DNA from: Isochrysis galbana
Lineage: Eukaryota > Haptophyta > Isochrysidales > Isochrysidaceae
Direction: 5' to 3'
Assembly: GCA_018136815.1 (NCBI GenBank)
Contig: CM030932.1
Location: 2,897,019 to 2,961,018, forward strand
Length of the DNA stretch: 64,000 bases
The position numbers were made by a program, and so were the translations under genes. Shown one piece after another: positions 40,316 through 52,147 of this stretch. Position 1 is the first letter of the stretch; the number at the start of each line of letters is the position of its first letter. The notes beneath the pieces were generated by a model, which was not told where the DNA came from, did not search any database, and saw nothing but the letters and a program-made list of their open reading frames with translations.

Positions 40316-42588
40316 ATGGCCGATGGGGGTGAGCGGGAAGTGAGCCCGAGCCGCCCACCTTCCGCTCGCGTCATGCCCGTCGCACGCAGCCAGCTTCAAC
40401 CCCTGGCCGCCCATCCGGCTCCACGCCACTCCCTCGGCCGCCGCTCCCTCCCCCCGATTAGCCAGCCACCCCTCGAGTCAGAGCGGCGCGGAGAGGTGGT
40501 CGAGCTCATGGCTCGCGCCGCAGCTGAGAATGAAGCGGCGCTCGCTGCGGAGGCGGAGCTTGGCTCGGTACTCCAGAATGCCGAGCGTCTGCTCGCCTCC
40601 GATCGAGCCGAAGATGAGCAGGTACGCTGCTCTCCTCCCACCCACGCTCTCCCCCGACAGAAGTGTCCCACCTGCGGGCAGGGACACATGCGTGGCTAGC
40701 GGGCTGGATAGCAGCAGCTCATTATTTCTTGGGTGCTGATGCTGTCGCAGGCGGTCGAGGAGGTGATCAATGCACTCCACACAGCAGAGATGGAGGCGGC
40801 AAAGTCGAGAAGGGTGGCGATGATGGCATCTGGCGCGGCAGACCGCGAGCTCGAGGACGTTCTCGACGAGGAGGAGGATCTGGAGCGGCAGGCGCGGCGC
40901 CAAAGGCACATCGCCAAGAAGAAGAAGCGCGGTAAAATCGCGACGGCATGCGCCATGCTCTGCCTCTTGTGCTGGATGTTCGTGCTTCTTCTAGCTGTGC
41001 TGATCGGTACCGGATACGACAGCTACCACGTGAACGAGGTGGACTATTGGTATCCTGTGCACATGTGCCGTCGGGGGAGCGGCGGTAACACGCCCACCTT
41101 CAGCAGCTACAATGCATCACTGCAGGTACGTGCCCTCCCTGGCCTCGGAGTGCGAGTCGGGCGAATGTCGCCTTCCCCTTGCCGCCTCTGGGCGAGCTCG
41201 ATCACCATTGGCCGGAACGCACCTTCGCGCAGGTCGCGCCTGACTCTCCCATCTGCAAGGCGGTTGATGGTGAGAGGTGTTATGGAACGAATTGTGATCT
41301 CAATGGCTGCAACGATCAGCCAACAACTGAGGCAGAGTGCCGCGCATGCTGCGCGGGTATCGTCGTGCCCTTACTGACCGCATGCCAGTTTCCGTTGACG
41401 AATCCAGAAACGGGGCCCTCGTCCACGTGCGTGCACTCTTCAGATGTACCAAACTCTTCTTCAGATCCACAAACCCCTCCCCACAACGACTCTCACTGGT
41501 GCGTCACCCGCGTCAACGGCGCCAACGGCGGCTCCGTGTATGGACCCTGTAACAACGCGTGCGCGCAAGCTGATTTTGTGGGCGCTCAGCCCGCCTCATG
41601 CGGAGCCAACGGCTTCAGTTGCGCCGCCGGCGGGACCGCTCCTACCGATGTCACGCTTCAGATAGGAAGATCGGGCTACGGGGGGGATGCAGGTTTCCAG
41701 TTGGGCGCCCCGTACCGGCTCGTGCTCTTTGGAGGCGCAGATCGCTTGGCCCTTCGCGCACGGCTGGTTGCAGCGAACGGGCAAGTCTTGTACTCAGGTG
41801 ATTTTGACTCAAAGACCTGTGATGCTGCGGCTCGCCGGAAGCTAAGAGCACGCGCTGCAGGTGCGTCCGATGCGGGCGCGCCGGGAGCCCGTGTCGCGCG
41901 TCGCCTAGAGGGGCTGAGGATGATCACGTGGTGGACCGAGCTGAGGGGCAGCATCGACCTGATAAATGAACGTCGCCGCTTTGGCGCTGACGCGCGATGG
42001 GGTGGCAACCAATTCCCTCGCGTCGAGCCCGTCGTGTCGCACAACGTCTCTTGTGCCTGGAATGCCGTCGGGGCCTCCACGCGTGTCGCTGTGCAGCGAT
42101 CCGCGCCTGATGACGATGGCGCAATGGCCCAATGCGCTGGTCAAATCCAACCCGGAAGTCAAGCCCATAACGGGGGCTCGGGTGAAGCGGCTTTATCTTG
42201 GGATGCACTCCGTGCAGAACTTGGTGATGCTTTCGTCCTCCACGCCGACCACTTCCCGCTCACACTAATTGTCTCGGACGCCTGGGCTACTGTTCGCGGC
42301 CGTGGCGTTGCCGGGACCGCCCTTCAGCCGTCGGCGCCAGAGCTGTACTTTTCTTTGTACACGGAAGAATTCAACTACTCTACGCGAAATGGATTGTGGT
42401 TCGGCCTGCCCCTAAGCTTGCTCTTTGGCTCGTGCTGTTGTTGCTGCCTGCTCCGGTGCCTCTTTCCCAAGCCCAATGACGCATCGCGCGATATTACCGG
42501 ATCGCACGAGATGCGTACCCGGGATTCACGGAAATCCGAGATAGCAGACATTGACCGCGAAGCTGCAGATCCAGACATGACCACTTGA
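40316..42588 (+). CDS. Two-helix membrane protein, unknown function
   Basis: Three exons: 40316-40621, 40751-41125 and 41233-42588, GT-AG, phases match, 678 residues. Layout: a disordered Pro/Arg-rich N-terminus; a Glu-rich coiled coil (about 70-155); a basic stretch then helix 1 (about 165-189); a large Cys-rich outside domain (about 190-610, including CxxxCYGTNCDLNGC and CRACC); helix 2 (about 614-638) with five consecutive Cys, a likely palmitoylation site; and a short charged tail. Both ends are predicted in the cytosol. No family is recognised. The paired Cys in the middle suggest disulfides in a lumenal or extracellular domain. Confidence 0.8.
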
Positions 42589-43100
42589 GGAGTTTGATGA
42601 ATTGCGCACATGGGAATCTTCTACCCAGCCGTATAAAAGACTCGGCACATCAAGATTCCCCGGGGTACCCCATCTTTCGGGGGTGGAGTGGGCCGGCCGC
42701 CGACCCCCGCTATCAGCGGGTGCGATGCCAAGGCAACTGCTCGCCGCTCGGCAGTCTAAGCTCAAAGCATTGTATTCGGTCTGATAGCGCGTCCCCCCTA
42801 TTTTGGGGGCAGTGCGGACGCCATTCCACACACCCCGGGCTGCAGAGGGAGGGAATGGGGTAATCTCGAGATTCCTGTTCGTGGTAGCAGGCGGCGGCGC
42901 GGAGACAGAAGTACCATCTCGTACCCCAACCCCATGAAATGGGGAACAAACGTATTGGCTCGTGCTGAAAAAACCGCTGGTGAGGGTGTGGAGGGGCTAT
43001 GTATGTATGGTGGGAGTGGTGGAATGTGAGATGGAATGAGAAGAGTGTAAAGGTGACCGGGGGCTCAAAATAAAATAAAATAATTAATGTTACATCCTAG
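42589..43100. other. Intergenic, no gene seen
   Basis: Several short perfect inverted repeats (for example CCCCATGAAATGGGG near 42930 and CGACCCCCGCTATCAGCGGGT near 42703). No RNA gene could be assigned. An AAAATAAAATAA run lies near 43070. Confidence 0.5.
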
Positions 43101-43930
43101 CCAACCCCACTAGCTAATTGGACACAACTTTTCCGTCCCGGAAGCTCCCGCCATGCCTGACGAGCCAGGTGTCCGAGTGCTACCGGGGGGAGGGGGCCCC
43201 GCCCCCTCCCCCCGATATTCGTCCTCCCCCCAGTGCACGCACCGACCCCGCGCACCCCAGCACGTCCTCTCCTCGAGTCCACGCTGGGGGAAAACCCCTT
43301 TCGGGTAAAAACAACGCAGGGGGGGGGGGGGGGGGGCACTCATGAATAGGAGCCCAGAAACGCTAATCTCTCCTCGCAAGAGCGAGTGGCCGCGGCGAGC
43401 CGCGGCCCTTCCCTCCTGGTTCTAGCGCCCCCGTCTTCTCTTACCCAAACGGGGCGAGAAGACACGTAAACGCCGGAGGGGAGAGCTGCCACTCCCCCCT
43501 CCCCTCCCTCTTCCCTTTTCCTCCTCTCTTCCCTGCGGCGGGGGCCCATGGCGCGCGCCTGCGGCCCCTCTTCAGGTCCCCAGGAGGCCAGCAGGGGCCT
43601 GGGAGCGCAGCTCAGGGGGCAAGTGAGGCTGGGGCATGGCCCTGGCCCCTCCTGCCTCTCCATCGCTGGCTCTCGAGCCCCTGCCAGTCGACTGGAGCTG
43701 GCTGGGGGGTCCTGATCAGGGGGGCCCAGGGGGAGGAGGGGCTGGTCAGAGGGATGGGCTGGCCACGACAGGCCAGGGCGGGCGAATCAGGCGTGCCTGT
43801 GGGGAGAGGGATGGGTCAGCATGGCAGTGTGCTCCTGGCAAGCCATCAGGCATGCCAGGAGAGTGGGTGGTTCCTCCCCCATGGCGGGGGAGGAGTGGAG
43901 AGAGGGGGGGGCTCGTGCCCCGCCATGGGT
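43101..43930 (+). repeat. Repeat A-related element, diverged
   Basis: Begins near CTAATTGGACACAAC, has an 18-base poly-G (43319-43336) and the CAGCTCAGGGGGCAAGTGAGGCTGGGGC core. Non-coding. To 44280 only short unique sequence is seen. Confidence 0.6.
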
Positions 43931-44279
43931 GAACCAAGTATAAACTTAGTTGAAGGTGACCGGGGGCTCAACGCACCAAAAACAAAACGCTTCTCTGTGC
44001 GCCGCCCGAGCGAGATGGAGGCGCGCGCCGCGCGCAGCCGGATGCAGCCTGGACAGAGCTCTCATTTACGCACCTAGAATAAGCTCCTACGTCCAACCAG
44101 CTGAGAAGCTATGCCTTGTTGAATAAATAAACCTTTTAATATTCTTACCGCACACGCGGCTGTGGACCCTCTACTTTCCTTTCAAGCAGCAAAAACTTTC
44201 TACACCCCCACTCCCCCGCCCTTCCCCCCCCGCCATCAGGCATCAGGCGAGTCCCCCCGTGCACTACTAGCGGGATGCA

Positions 44280-44800
44280 GGGGTGAAGGGCTTAGATATG
44301 GTCCGGTGGCCCGCCCCCCCCCCCGGTGATCTTCCCCCCTTCCTCCTGTGTCTCCGGGTGGGCGGCGGCCTCGGTCCCGACCTATCATGTAAACGGGCGC
44401 GGGACTTACCAATTTTTTCGGTGGGCGGAGCTCTCACACTCCGCCAACCCCGCTTCTCCGCGCTCTCTGCTCTCTCCCCTCTCCTCCTCCTACGGCACGC
44501 GCGATGGCGCGCCTGCGGCGGGCCTCCAGCTGCCCTCTGGCGACCCCTGGAGGCTCGAGGAGGCCAGCTCAGGGGGCAGAGGAGGCTGGGGCTGGGCCCT
44601 AGCCTCCCCTGCCTCTGCCTCTCCATCGCTGGCGCTCCTGGGCCTCTGCGGCTCTGCGGCCCCCACGCTGCACCTGTCTGCCTGTCGACCAGGGGGGGTG
44701 GGGGGAGGGGGGGTTGGAGCAATGGGCCAGCCTCGACAGGCCAGGGAGGGCGAATGGGGCGAGCCTGTGGGTGAGAGAGTGGGTCAGTAGAGCAGTCTGC
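44280..44800 (+). repeat. Repeat A-related element, diverged
   Basis: Shares CAGCTCAGGGGGCAGAGGAGG, the downstream CCTCTCCATCGCTGG block and the GGGGAGGGGGGGTTGG end with 43101-43930. Non-coding. Confidence 0.6.
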
Positions 44801-45226
44801 TCCTGCCGTGCGCGTCGCGCGTCGGTCACCTCGACGAGCACGGGCGAGTCGTTGGTCGTTGGTAGAAGTGGCGTCGGTGAGGGCGAGCGGGGTCGGGTCG
44901 GGATGGCGGACATGGTTGAGCGCTTGTGTGTGTGCGTGTGTTGGGGCGAGGCGAGCGGCGCGCGGCGGCGAGCAAAGAGAGCGAAGCGACGCTCGCCTTC
45001 CCCCGCGGGGGGGAGGGGGAGACCACCTTCTTTCTTTTCCCCGGTCCTCGGTCTTCGCGCGCCGCTGCTCCGTTACCGTTCACCTGCGTAAACTAAAATT
45101 CACTGTCTAAAACCCCAGAGTACTCCTAGGAGTAGTAATAGGTAACGTGAATGAACGCGAGTTCGAGCAGCGGGGAACCACGGGCAGCGCGATGAAGATG
45201 TCCCAGCCTTCTCTCGTGACTCTCAG
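44801..45226. other. Upstream region of NAXD-like gene
   Basis: No separate gene is seen. It probably holds the promoter and the first exon of the following gene; candidate ATGs are at 45151, 45192 and 45198. Confidence 0.45.
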
Positions 45227-46221
45227 GTGTGCGCAACGCTCGCGGCGCGTGGCCGGATCGCGTTCATGCAGCCGAGCTTGGCTCCCTCACCTACCATCGC
45301 AGAGCCCTTGTGCCATCGCTCGCCTGGTCGGCATACAAGGGCCAGGCGGGCAAGGTAGCGGTTGTGGGCGGCTGCTTCGAGTACACGGGCGCTCCTTATT
45401 ATGCAGCTGTCTCGGCGCTGAAGCTGGGCGCCGACCTATCGCACGTCTTTTGCGACGCACAGGCTGCCCTACCCATCAAGGGCTACTCACCAGAGCTCAT
45501 TGTCCACGGATGCCTTCAGGGCGATGACTACACAGGGTCGCCCTCAGCGCAACAGCAGGCAGACGCCATCATCAAGTGGTTCCCTGCGCTCACCGCGCTC
45601 GTTGTGGGGCCCGGACTTGGGCGAGACCCACGGCTGCAGGAGGTGGCAGGTCTGGTGATTGAACGCGCCGTCGCCGATGGTCTTCCGTGCGTGATTGACG
45701 CAGATGGCCTGCGAGTTGTGATGGACAACCCGTCGCTTGTACATGGAAGTGCATGGATAGTGCTCACCCCAAATCGAGCTGAGTTCAGGCGGCTGCTCGC
45801 TGCCATCCTGCCCGGGGAAGAGGAGGCGCTCGATGATCCAGAGGGACAGGTGATGCGGATGAGTTCGGCGCTTGGCGGACCGCTCATCATTCGTAAGGGT
45901 GTGGAAGACATCATATCGGATGGCAAGACTGTCTTCTCTGTGTCGGAGCGTGGCAGCCCAAAGCGAAGCGGTGGGCAAGGTGATGTGTTGGCCGGATGCA
46001 CGGCGACATTGCTGAGTTGGGCTAAGGCTGGTGGAGCTGATCGCCTTTCCGCCTCCACCGAAGCTTCCGCCGCGATGCTCGCAGCCTACACAGCGTGCAT
46101 GTTCACTCGCCGCACTAGTGAGGAGGCGTTCCGTCGTCATCGTCGTGCGATGACGGCCCCCGATCTGATCGAGGCGATAGGACCTGTCTTCGACGAGCTT
46201 TTCCCAGTAGATGGCGAGTGA
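45227..46221 (+). CDS. NAXD: ATP-dependent NAD(P)H-hydrate dehydratase
   Basis: Ribokinase-fold enzyme that uses ATP to turn damaged S-NADHX or S-NADPHX back into NADH or NADPH. Conserved blocks in order: YKGQAGKVAVVGG, EYTGAPYYAAVSALKLGADL, VVGPGLGRD, VIDADGL, LTPNRAEF, LIIRKGVEDIISDG and SGGQGDVLAG, whose Asp is the catalytic residue. The frame is open without a usable ATG: a stop precedes it at 45217 and a CAG splice acceptor lies at 45224-45226, so the first residues must come from an upstream exon that could not be fixed. From 45227 there are about 330 residues, close to the family length. No targeting signal can be judged without exon 1. Confidence 0.9.
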
Positions 46222-47209
46222 GCTGGGCTACCTCCAGACTCTTCTTGCCGATGCCATTGGCTAGAGTGCGCTCGACTTGGAGGCCCACCGTGATGGCAGT
46301 GTATTCTAGGTAGTGGTGTCTACTTGGCATGGCCTCGGCGCCAGCGCCTATGCGAATGGATGTTAGATTACAATCTGAGAGTTAATACCGCTACTGAGAA
46401 AACCTTTGAAGATGCCAGCTACTGCTACTACGACTACCTACTCATGGGATCCCACTGTCATCGCCCTTATCCCTCGTCACGACGCACTCCCCTTTCTCCT
46501 TTCTGCTCCCTCCCCCGACCGACGCCGACGTTCCTTGTTCTTCGGTTCCCGGGCAAAACGTTTGCGGTGCTACAGCGCAGCCAGCAACGAGCTGTGAGGC
46601 AAGTGGCGACGATGAGAGCGGCGCTTATAAGTAGGGGTCAATGCAATGGGGGCCTTGCGCCCCCCTTCCTCTATCGCAGACACCCGCTAAAAGATATAAG
46701 CTGTCGAGCGCTTTTGGAGCATCGCCTTTTAGGAGCCGGAATCTGCGATCGTCAAAATGCGGGGACAAGTATCGTGCCGACAAAAGGGAACCTCACGTTG
46801 CAACTTCTCGGCGCGATGCCTTCCTCACATGCTGCACACAGAGTCCATTATGGTACCTAGGCCACGACGCCAACACGAAACAAATACGAAACACGACTCA
46901 TCACACAGCAACGTACTGAGAACACGCACAGACACTTGCTGACACAAGCATGCAGCCACATGCACTTACAAGTAGATGCTAGGGCCCCCTGGGGTGCGTA
47001 GTGTAGTGTATATGAAATTGGCATGAGGTTGGGAATTGGAGGCGGCATCGATGTCTGCCATCGCTCCCGTGACCACCGTATACGTCATAGTTGATGCCGA
47101 CACCCCGGCGTCGATCGCTACAATCTCAGATGGCATGCTGATCCCGTCTCTTTCACTGGATTGTAAGCGTCACACAGTCCATCAGAAGTGACATCTGGTA
47201 GGCGCTATG
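46222..47209. other. Intergenic, small repeat D piece
   Basis: A fragment like 49041-49135 (GGGGTCAATG, GCGCCCCCCTT) lies at about 46635-46690. No supported gene. Confidence 0.5.
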
Positions 47210-47517
47210 CTATCTCATCAACTGTTGTTGCTGCTGCCGGAGCTGCCGCAACTCAAGATCTAGTTCCTTCACCCTCTCCTTTGCTGCCTCAAAGGTGCGG
47301 CCTGTGTTATCATCGACATTGCATCGCAAACGATTCAGCCGTTCGAGCTGCGAGGCAAGGGCAAGACTTGATGTTGGATTCTTATTTGTGGCGATATGGA
47401 TGTGTTGCCGCGCACCTGCAGGCTTAGCCTGTGAATGGCACCACGCAGCTCGCCCACACGCTGGCGCTCACAAGCAAGAATCTCGGCAAGATCGGAGCTC
47501 ATCGTGGACAGGGGCAT
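47210..47517 (-). CDS. Small coiled-coil protein
   Basis: Two minus-strand exons, 47517-47416 and 47347-47210, joined by a 68-bp GT-AG intron in phase 0, giving 79 residues. The product is one long charged helix (ERQRVGELRGAIHRL, then ERVKELDLELRQLRQQQQQ), with a Leu heptad pattern. The upstream minus-strand sequence is CT-rich and leader-like, so ATG 47517 is a reasonable start, though ATG 47502 is possible. No family is recognised; small coiled-coil subunits of larger complexes look like this. Confidence 0.55.
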
Positions 47518-47883
47518 ATCCCCCGGGGCAGGGCAGTAGAAACTGAGGAGAATCAGATGAGAGGCACGTTTGAGCCAGCCAGCAAGTCAACAGTTCCACA
47601 AAACTTTCGAGCTGATGCAGACGGTGAGAGGAGTACTGTGGTCCAAGGACGGCCAAGAAGGCAGGTGAGTGAAGGGCTGGACGAGCAGGTAATTGGAGAA
47701 GGAGAAGGAGAGAGCCGTGAAGAGTGAGAGAGTGAGAGCGTGGAGAGAGTGAGAGCGGAGAGTGGCTAGAAAGCGCCGAGACGCAGCGGGGTTGGTTGAG
47801 GGGACGGCTAGCGCGAAGCGCTCCTAAAGTTAAAGAGAGACGAGAGGAGAGAGAAGAGAGTACTTGTAAATACTCTACAGACT

Positions 47884-49040
47884 TTACTCTACTCTAGAGT
47901 AGAGTACTCTACTCCTAGAGTAGAGTAGAGCAGAGTAGAGTAGAGCAGAGCAGAGTAGAGTAGAGTAGAGTAGAGCAGAGTAGAGTAGAGTAGAGTAGAG
48001 CAGAGTAGAGTAGAGTAGAGTAGAGTAGAGTAGAGTAGAGTAGAGTAGAGTAGAGTAGAGTAGAGTAGAGTAGAGTAGAGTAGAGTAGAGCAGAGCAGAG
48101 TAGAGTAGAGTAGAGTAGAGTAGAGTAGAGTAGAGTAGAGTAGAGTAGAGTAGAGTAGAGTAGAGTAGAGTAGAGTAGAGTAGAGCAGAGCAGAGCAGAG
48201 TAGAGTAGAGTAGAGTAGAGTAGAGTAGAGCAGAGTAGAGTAGAGTAGAGTAGAGCAGAGTAGAGCAGAGTAGAGTAGAGTAGAGTAGAGCAGAGTAGAG
48301 TAGAGTAGAGTAGAGTAGAGTAGAGTAGGGTAGAGCAGAGCAGAGTAAAGTAGAGTAGAGCAGAGCAGAGTAGAGTAGAGTAGAGTGGAGAGTGGAGTAG
48401 AGTAGAGAAGAGTAGAGTAGAGTAGAGTAGAGTAGAGCAGAGTAGAATAGAGTAGAGTAGGGTAGAGCAGAGTAGAGTAGAGTAGAGTAGAGTAGAGTAG
48501 AGTAGAGTAGAGTAGAGTAGAGTAGAGTAGAGTAGAGTAGAGCAGAGTAGAGTAGAGTAGAGTAGAGTAGAGCAGAGTAGAGTAGAGTAGAGTAGAGAAG
48601 AGAAGAGCAGAGTAGAGTAGAGTAGAGAGTAGAGTAGAGTAGAGCAGAGTACAGTAGAGTAGAGTAGAGTAGAGTAGAGTAGAGTAGAGTAGAGTAGAGC
48701 AGAGTAGAGTAGAGTAGAGTAGAGTAGAGTAGAGTAGAGTAGAGTAGAGTAGAGTAGAGTAGAGTAGAGTAGAGTAGAGTAGAGTAGAGTAGAGTAGAGT
48801 AGAGTAGAGTAGAGTAGAGTAGAGTAGAGCATAGTAGAGTAGAGTAGAGAAGAGTAGAGAAGAGTAGAGTAGAATAGAGTAGAGGAGAGTAGAGGAGAGT
48901 AGAGTAGAGTAGAGTAGAGTAGAGTAGAGCAGAGCAGAGTAGAGTAGAGTAGAGTAGAGTAGAGTAGAGCAGAGTAGAGTAGAGTAGAGCAGAGTAGAGT
49001 AGAGTAGAGTAGAGTAGAGTAGAGTAGAGCAGAGTAGAGT
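47884..49040 (+). repeat. AGAGT pentanucleotide satellite, array 1
   Basis: About 1.15 kb of tandem AGAGT with common AGAGC and rarer AGAGG and AGAAG variants. It starts with a perfect 22-bp palindrome (47885-47906), where the repeat reverses direction. Because the 5-bp unit contains no stop when read in threes on the minus strand, long Leu-Tyr-Ser-Thr frames appear; they are not genes. Confidence 0.97.
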
Positions 49041-49973
49041 CAACCTACTTTTATAAGTGGGGGTCAATGGGGGCCTCGCGCCCCCCTCTCTCCATCGCGG
49101 ACACCCCCCGGGGTGGGCCCGTACATTCAACCTCAGCCCCTGCCCTCTGGCAGGGGCTGGGTAATCATCATCCTGGCCCAGACCCTTCGTGGGCGCGGGC
49201 CGCGACTCGCACTCCCACGCCCATACTGGGCCTGCCCTCGAGCTGACTCCCCCCCCTCCCCTGGTCGCCAGGCATACAGAGGCCGCAGGGAGGCCCCAAT
49301 GGCCAGCGTGGCAAGCGTGGGAGAGGCAGGGGGGGCCAGGGGCTGAGCCCCAGCCTCCACTGCCCCCTGAGCTGCCCTTGCTGGCCCTCTGGGAGCCCCC
49401 AAAGGCCCTCTGAGAGCAGGCCGTGGCGCGCCGCATGGCGACGCGCCGCAGGGAGAGGGGTGGAGGAGAATGGAGAGAGGGAGAGGGGGGGTTTTGCACC
49501 CCCCCCGATGGAGTGCGGTAAGAAACGGGCCCCATTTGCGTTAGCAAACGGGCGAAGGGGGGCGGCTGGCGACAGGAGGAAGAGAGGAAGGGAGTGGCTC
49601 AAGACGTCCTTGTGGCAGGTATCGGGGGGCGCAGTCATTTATTTCTTCGAGGACTGCTCGCGGCGCGAGCTGTAAGGGCCGCTCTGCTTCTCGACGAGAG
49701 GTCCCTCCCCCCCCCCCCGGTGTTTTTCCCCGGAGAGTCGGCCGGCGTCGACCGGTCCGCCTCAATGGGTTTTCCCTCATTGTAACTTGTGGGGAGTTAT
49801 AATGGGAGCCGGGGGTTTGCGAGGGGGGAGATTTGAAGGGATGCATATGTGTATGTGTCTGTGCCACCACTTCAAGGCGTGCGGGCAGGTGCGCTGAGGG
49901 GTGTCGTGATAGTACCGGGCTAGTGGGAGTAGTGGTACTAACGCTCAGTTGTTTTATTATATATAGAGCAGAG
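49041..49973 (-). repeat. Repeat A inserted into the satellite
   Basis: A 933-bp block of ordinary sequence flanked on both sides by AGAGT array. Its right part is repeat A in inverted orientation and its left end (CAACCTACTTTTATAAG to GGTGGGCCCGTACATTC) is repeat D, also at 58767-58870. This gives clean borders for the full-length mobile unit. No transposase frame. Confidence 0.85.
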
Positions 49974-51525
49974 TAGAGTAGAGTAGAGTAGAGTAGAGTA
50001 GAGTAGAGTAAAGTAGAGTAGAGTAGAGTAGAGTAGAGTAGAGTAGAGTAGAGAAGAGTAGAGAAGAGTAGAGAAGAGTAGAGTAGAGTAGAGCAGAGTA
50101 GAGCAGAGTAGAGTAGAGCAGAGTAGAGCAGAGTAGAGTAGAGTAGAGAAGAGTAGAGAAGAGTAGAGTAGAGTAGAGTAGAGGAGAGTAGAGTAGAGTA
50201 GAGTAGAGCAGAGTAGAGTAGAGTAGAGTAGAGTAGAGTAGAGTAGAGTAGAGTAGAGTAGAGTAGAGTAGAGTAGAGAAGAGTAGAGTAGAGTAGAGTA
50301 GAGTAGAGTAGAGGAGAGCAGAGTAGAGTAGAGTAGAGTAGAGTAGAGTAGAGCAGAGTAGAGTAGAGTAGAGTAGAGTAGAGTAGAGCAGAGAAGAGTA
50401 GAGCAGAGTCGAGTAGAGTAGAGTAGAGTAGAGTAGAGTAGAGCAGAGTAGAGTAGAGCAGAGTAGAGTAGAGTAGAGTAGAGTAGAGTAGAGTAGAGTA
50501 GAGTAGAGTAGAGTAGAGTAGAGTAGAGTAGAGTAGAGTAGAGTAGAGTAGAGCAGAGTAGAGGAGAGTAGAGTAGAGTAGAGTAGAGTAGAGTAGAGTA
50601 GAGTAGAGTAGAGTAGAGCAGAGTAGAGTAGAGTAGAGTAGAGTAGAGTAGAGTAGAGTAGAGGAGAGTAGAGTAGAGTAGAGTAGAGTAGAGTAGAGTA
50701 GAGTAGAGCAGAGGAGAGCAGAGTAGAGTAGAGCAGAGTAGAGTAGAGCAGAGTAGAGTAGAGTAGAGGAGAGGAGAGTAGAGTAGAGTAGAGTAGAGTA
50801 GAGTAGAGTAGAGTAGAGTAGAGTAGAGTAGAGTAGAGTAGAGTAGAGCAGAGGAGAGTAGAGTAGAGTAGAGTAGAGTAGAGTAGAGTAGAGTAGAGCA
50901 GAGCAGAGTAGAGTAGAGTAGAGTAGAGTAGAGGAGAGGAGAGGAGAGTAGAGTAGAGTAGAGTAGAGTAGAGTAGAGTAGAGTAGAGTAGAGTAGAGTA
51001 GAGTAGAGTAGAGTAGAGTAGAGTAGAGTAGAGTAGAGCAGAGGAGAGTAGAGTAGAGTAGAGTAGAGTAGAGTAGAGTAGAGTAGAGTAGAGTAGAGCA
51101 GAGGAGAGTAGAGTAGAGTAGAGTAGAGTAGAGTAGAGTAGAGTAGAGTAGAGTAGAGTAGAGTAGAGTAGAGTAGAGTAGAGTAGAGTAGAGCAGAGCA
51201 GAGTAGAGTAGAGTAGAGTAGAGTAGAGTAGAGTAGAGCAGAGCAGAGTAGAGTAGAGTAGAGCAGAGTAGAGTAGAGTAGAGTAGAGCAGAGTAGAGTA
51301 GAGTAGAGTAGAGTAGAGTAGAGTAGAGTAGAGTAGAGTAGAGTAGAGCAGAGGAGAGTAGAGTAGAGTAGAGTAGAGTAGAGCAGAGCAGAGTAGAGTA
51401 GAGTAGAGCAGAGTAGAGTAGAGTAGAGTAGAGCAGAGTAGAGTAGAGTAGAGTAGAGTAGAGTAGAGCAGAGGAGAGTAGAGTAGAGTAGAGTAGAGTA
51501 GAGTAGAGTAGAGTAGAGTAGAGTA
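49974..51525 (+). repeat. AGAGT pentanucleotide satellite, array 2
   Basis: About 1.55 kb, same unit and variants and same direction as array 1, so the two were one array before the insertion at 49041-49973. Confidence 0.97.
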
Positions 51526-51845
51526 CCCTAGAGAGAGGAGAGGGAGAGGGAGAGAGGGTGGGTGGGCCGCGCTGGCGCTGGCATCCGTCGGGCTCTGTGA
51601 GGTGGGGAGGAGGCGAGGGAGTTGGGGGGCTCGCAAGGGCTTTGGGGGGTGGGGGCGGGGGGACGAAAAGAGAAGGGGGGGGGGAGGAGCACAGAAGGAG
51701 GCAGGCGGGGGGCGGGGGGGAAGAGTGCACTACGCCAGGCCTAAGTTGCCCCACGCAGCGCCTGGCACGCACTCATGCAGAGCTGCCCAGCCAACGCTGA
51801 TGCTCCTTCCTGTCTTCTATGTCATTCCCTCCCATGTAGACAGCC
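51526..51845. other. G-rich flank and upstream region
   Basis: GA- and G-rich sequence next to the satellite. The CT-rich part after 51780 probably holds the promoter of the next small gene. Confidence 0.5.
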
Positions 51846-52147
51846 ATGTGGACTTCTCTTCTCGTCCGCGTGATGCGCAAGGAGATGGAGCAAGAGCCGA
51901 TCGTCTTCATCTCCGGAGTCCTGGGCCTCACTGGTATGTGCAAATGGAAGTCAAGCCCCAAGCGTTTCTTGCTCTCTGCTTCCAGCGTCCTTGCCCAATT
52001 TTCTCTAAAAATCCACACTACCGCTGTCCAGGTTGCATATTGCCGCTTCTCTTCTGGGATGGCGGTCGCAGGGCTCAGGATGAGGCTACCACATATGCTT
52101 ACCGTATCAAGTACCTGTATCCCAAGAGGACACCAACAGCAGAGTAA
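51846..52147 (+). CDS. Small single-helix membrane protein
   Basis: Two exons, 51846-51933 and 52032-52147, with a 98-bp GT-AG intron in phase 1, giving 67 residues. A basic N-terminus (RVMRKEMEQEP) is followed by one membrane helix (IVFISGVLGLTGCILPLLFW) and a short Tyr/Lys-rich tail. The xEPxxxxS-helix-P layout resembles the NDUFA3 (B9) accessory subunit of mitochondrial complex I, but the likeness is by shape only. It is easily missed by annotation because each exon is under 120 bp. Confidence 0.55.

Noticed and set aside
39854..40429. Pro/Ser/Leu-rich minus-strand frame of 191 codons
   Set aside because: It is produced by the polypurine tract and runs over the plus-strand start of the membrane protein gene.
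42600..42950. Structured small RNA suggested by several hairpins
   Set aside because: Hairpins are short and do not match a known snRNA, snoRNA or tRNA layout.
47884..51525. Telomere or interstitial telomere repeat
   Set aside because: The unit AGAGT is not a TTTAGGG- or TTAGGG-type telomere motif.
47889..51772. Very long minus-strand frames (305-743 codons) of Leu-Tyr-Ser-Thr repeats
   Set aside because: They read the AGAGT satellite; a 5-bp unit without stops stays open in every frame of that strand. No start context, domain or splice evidence.
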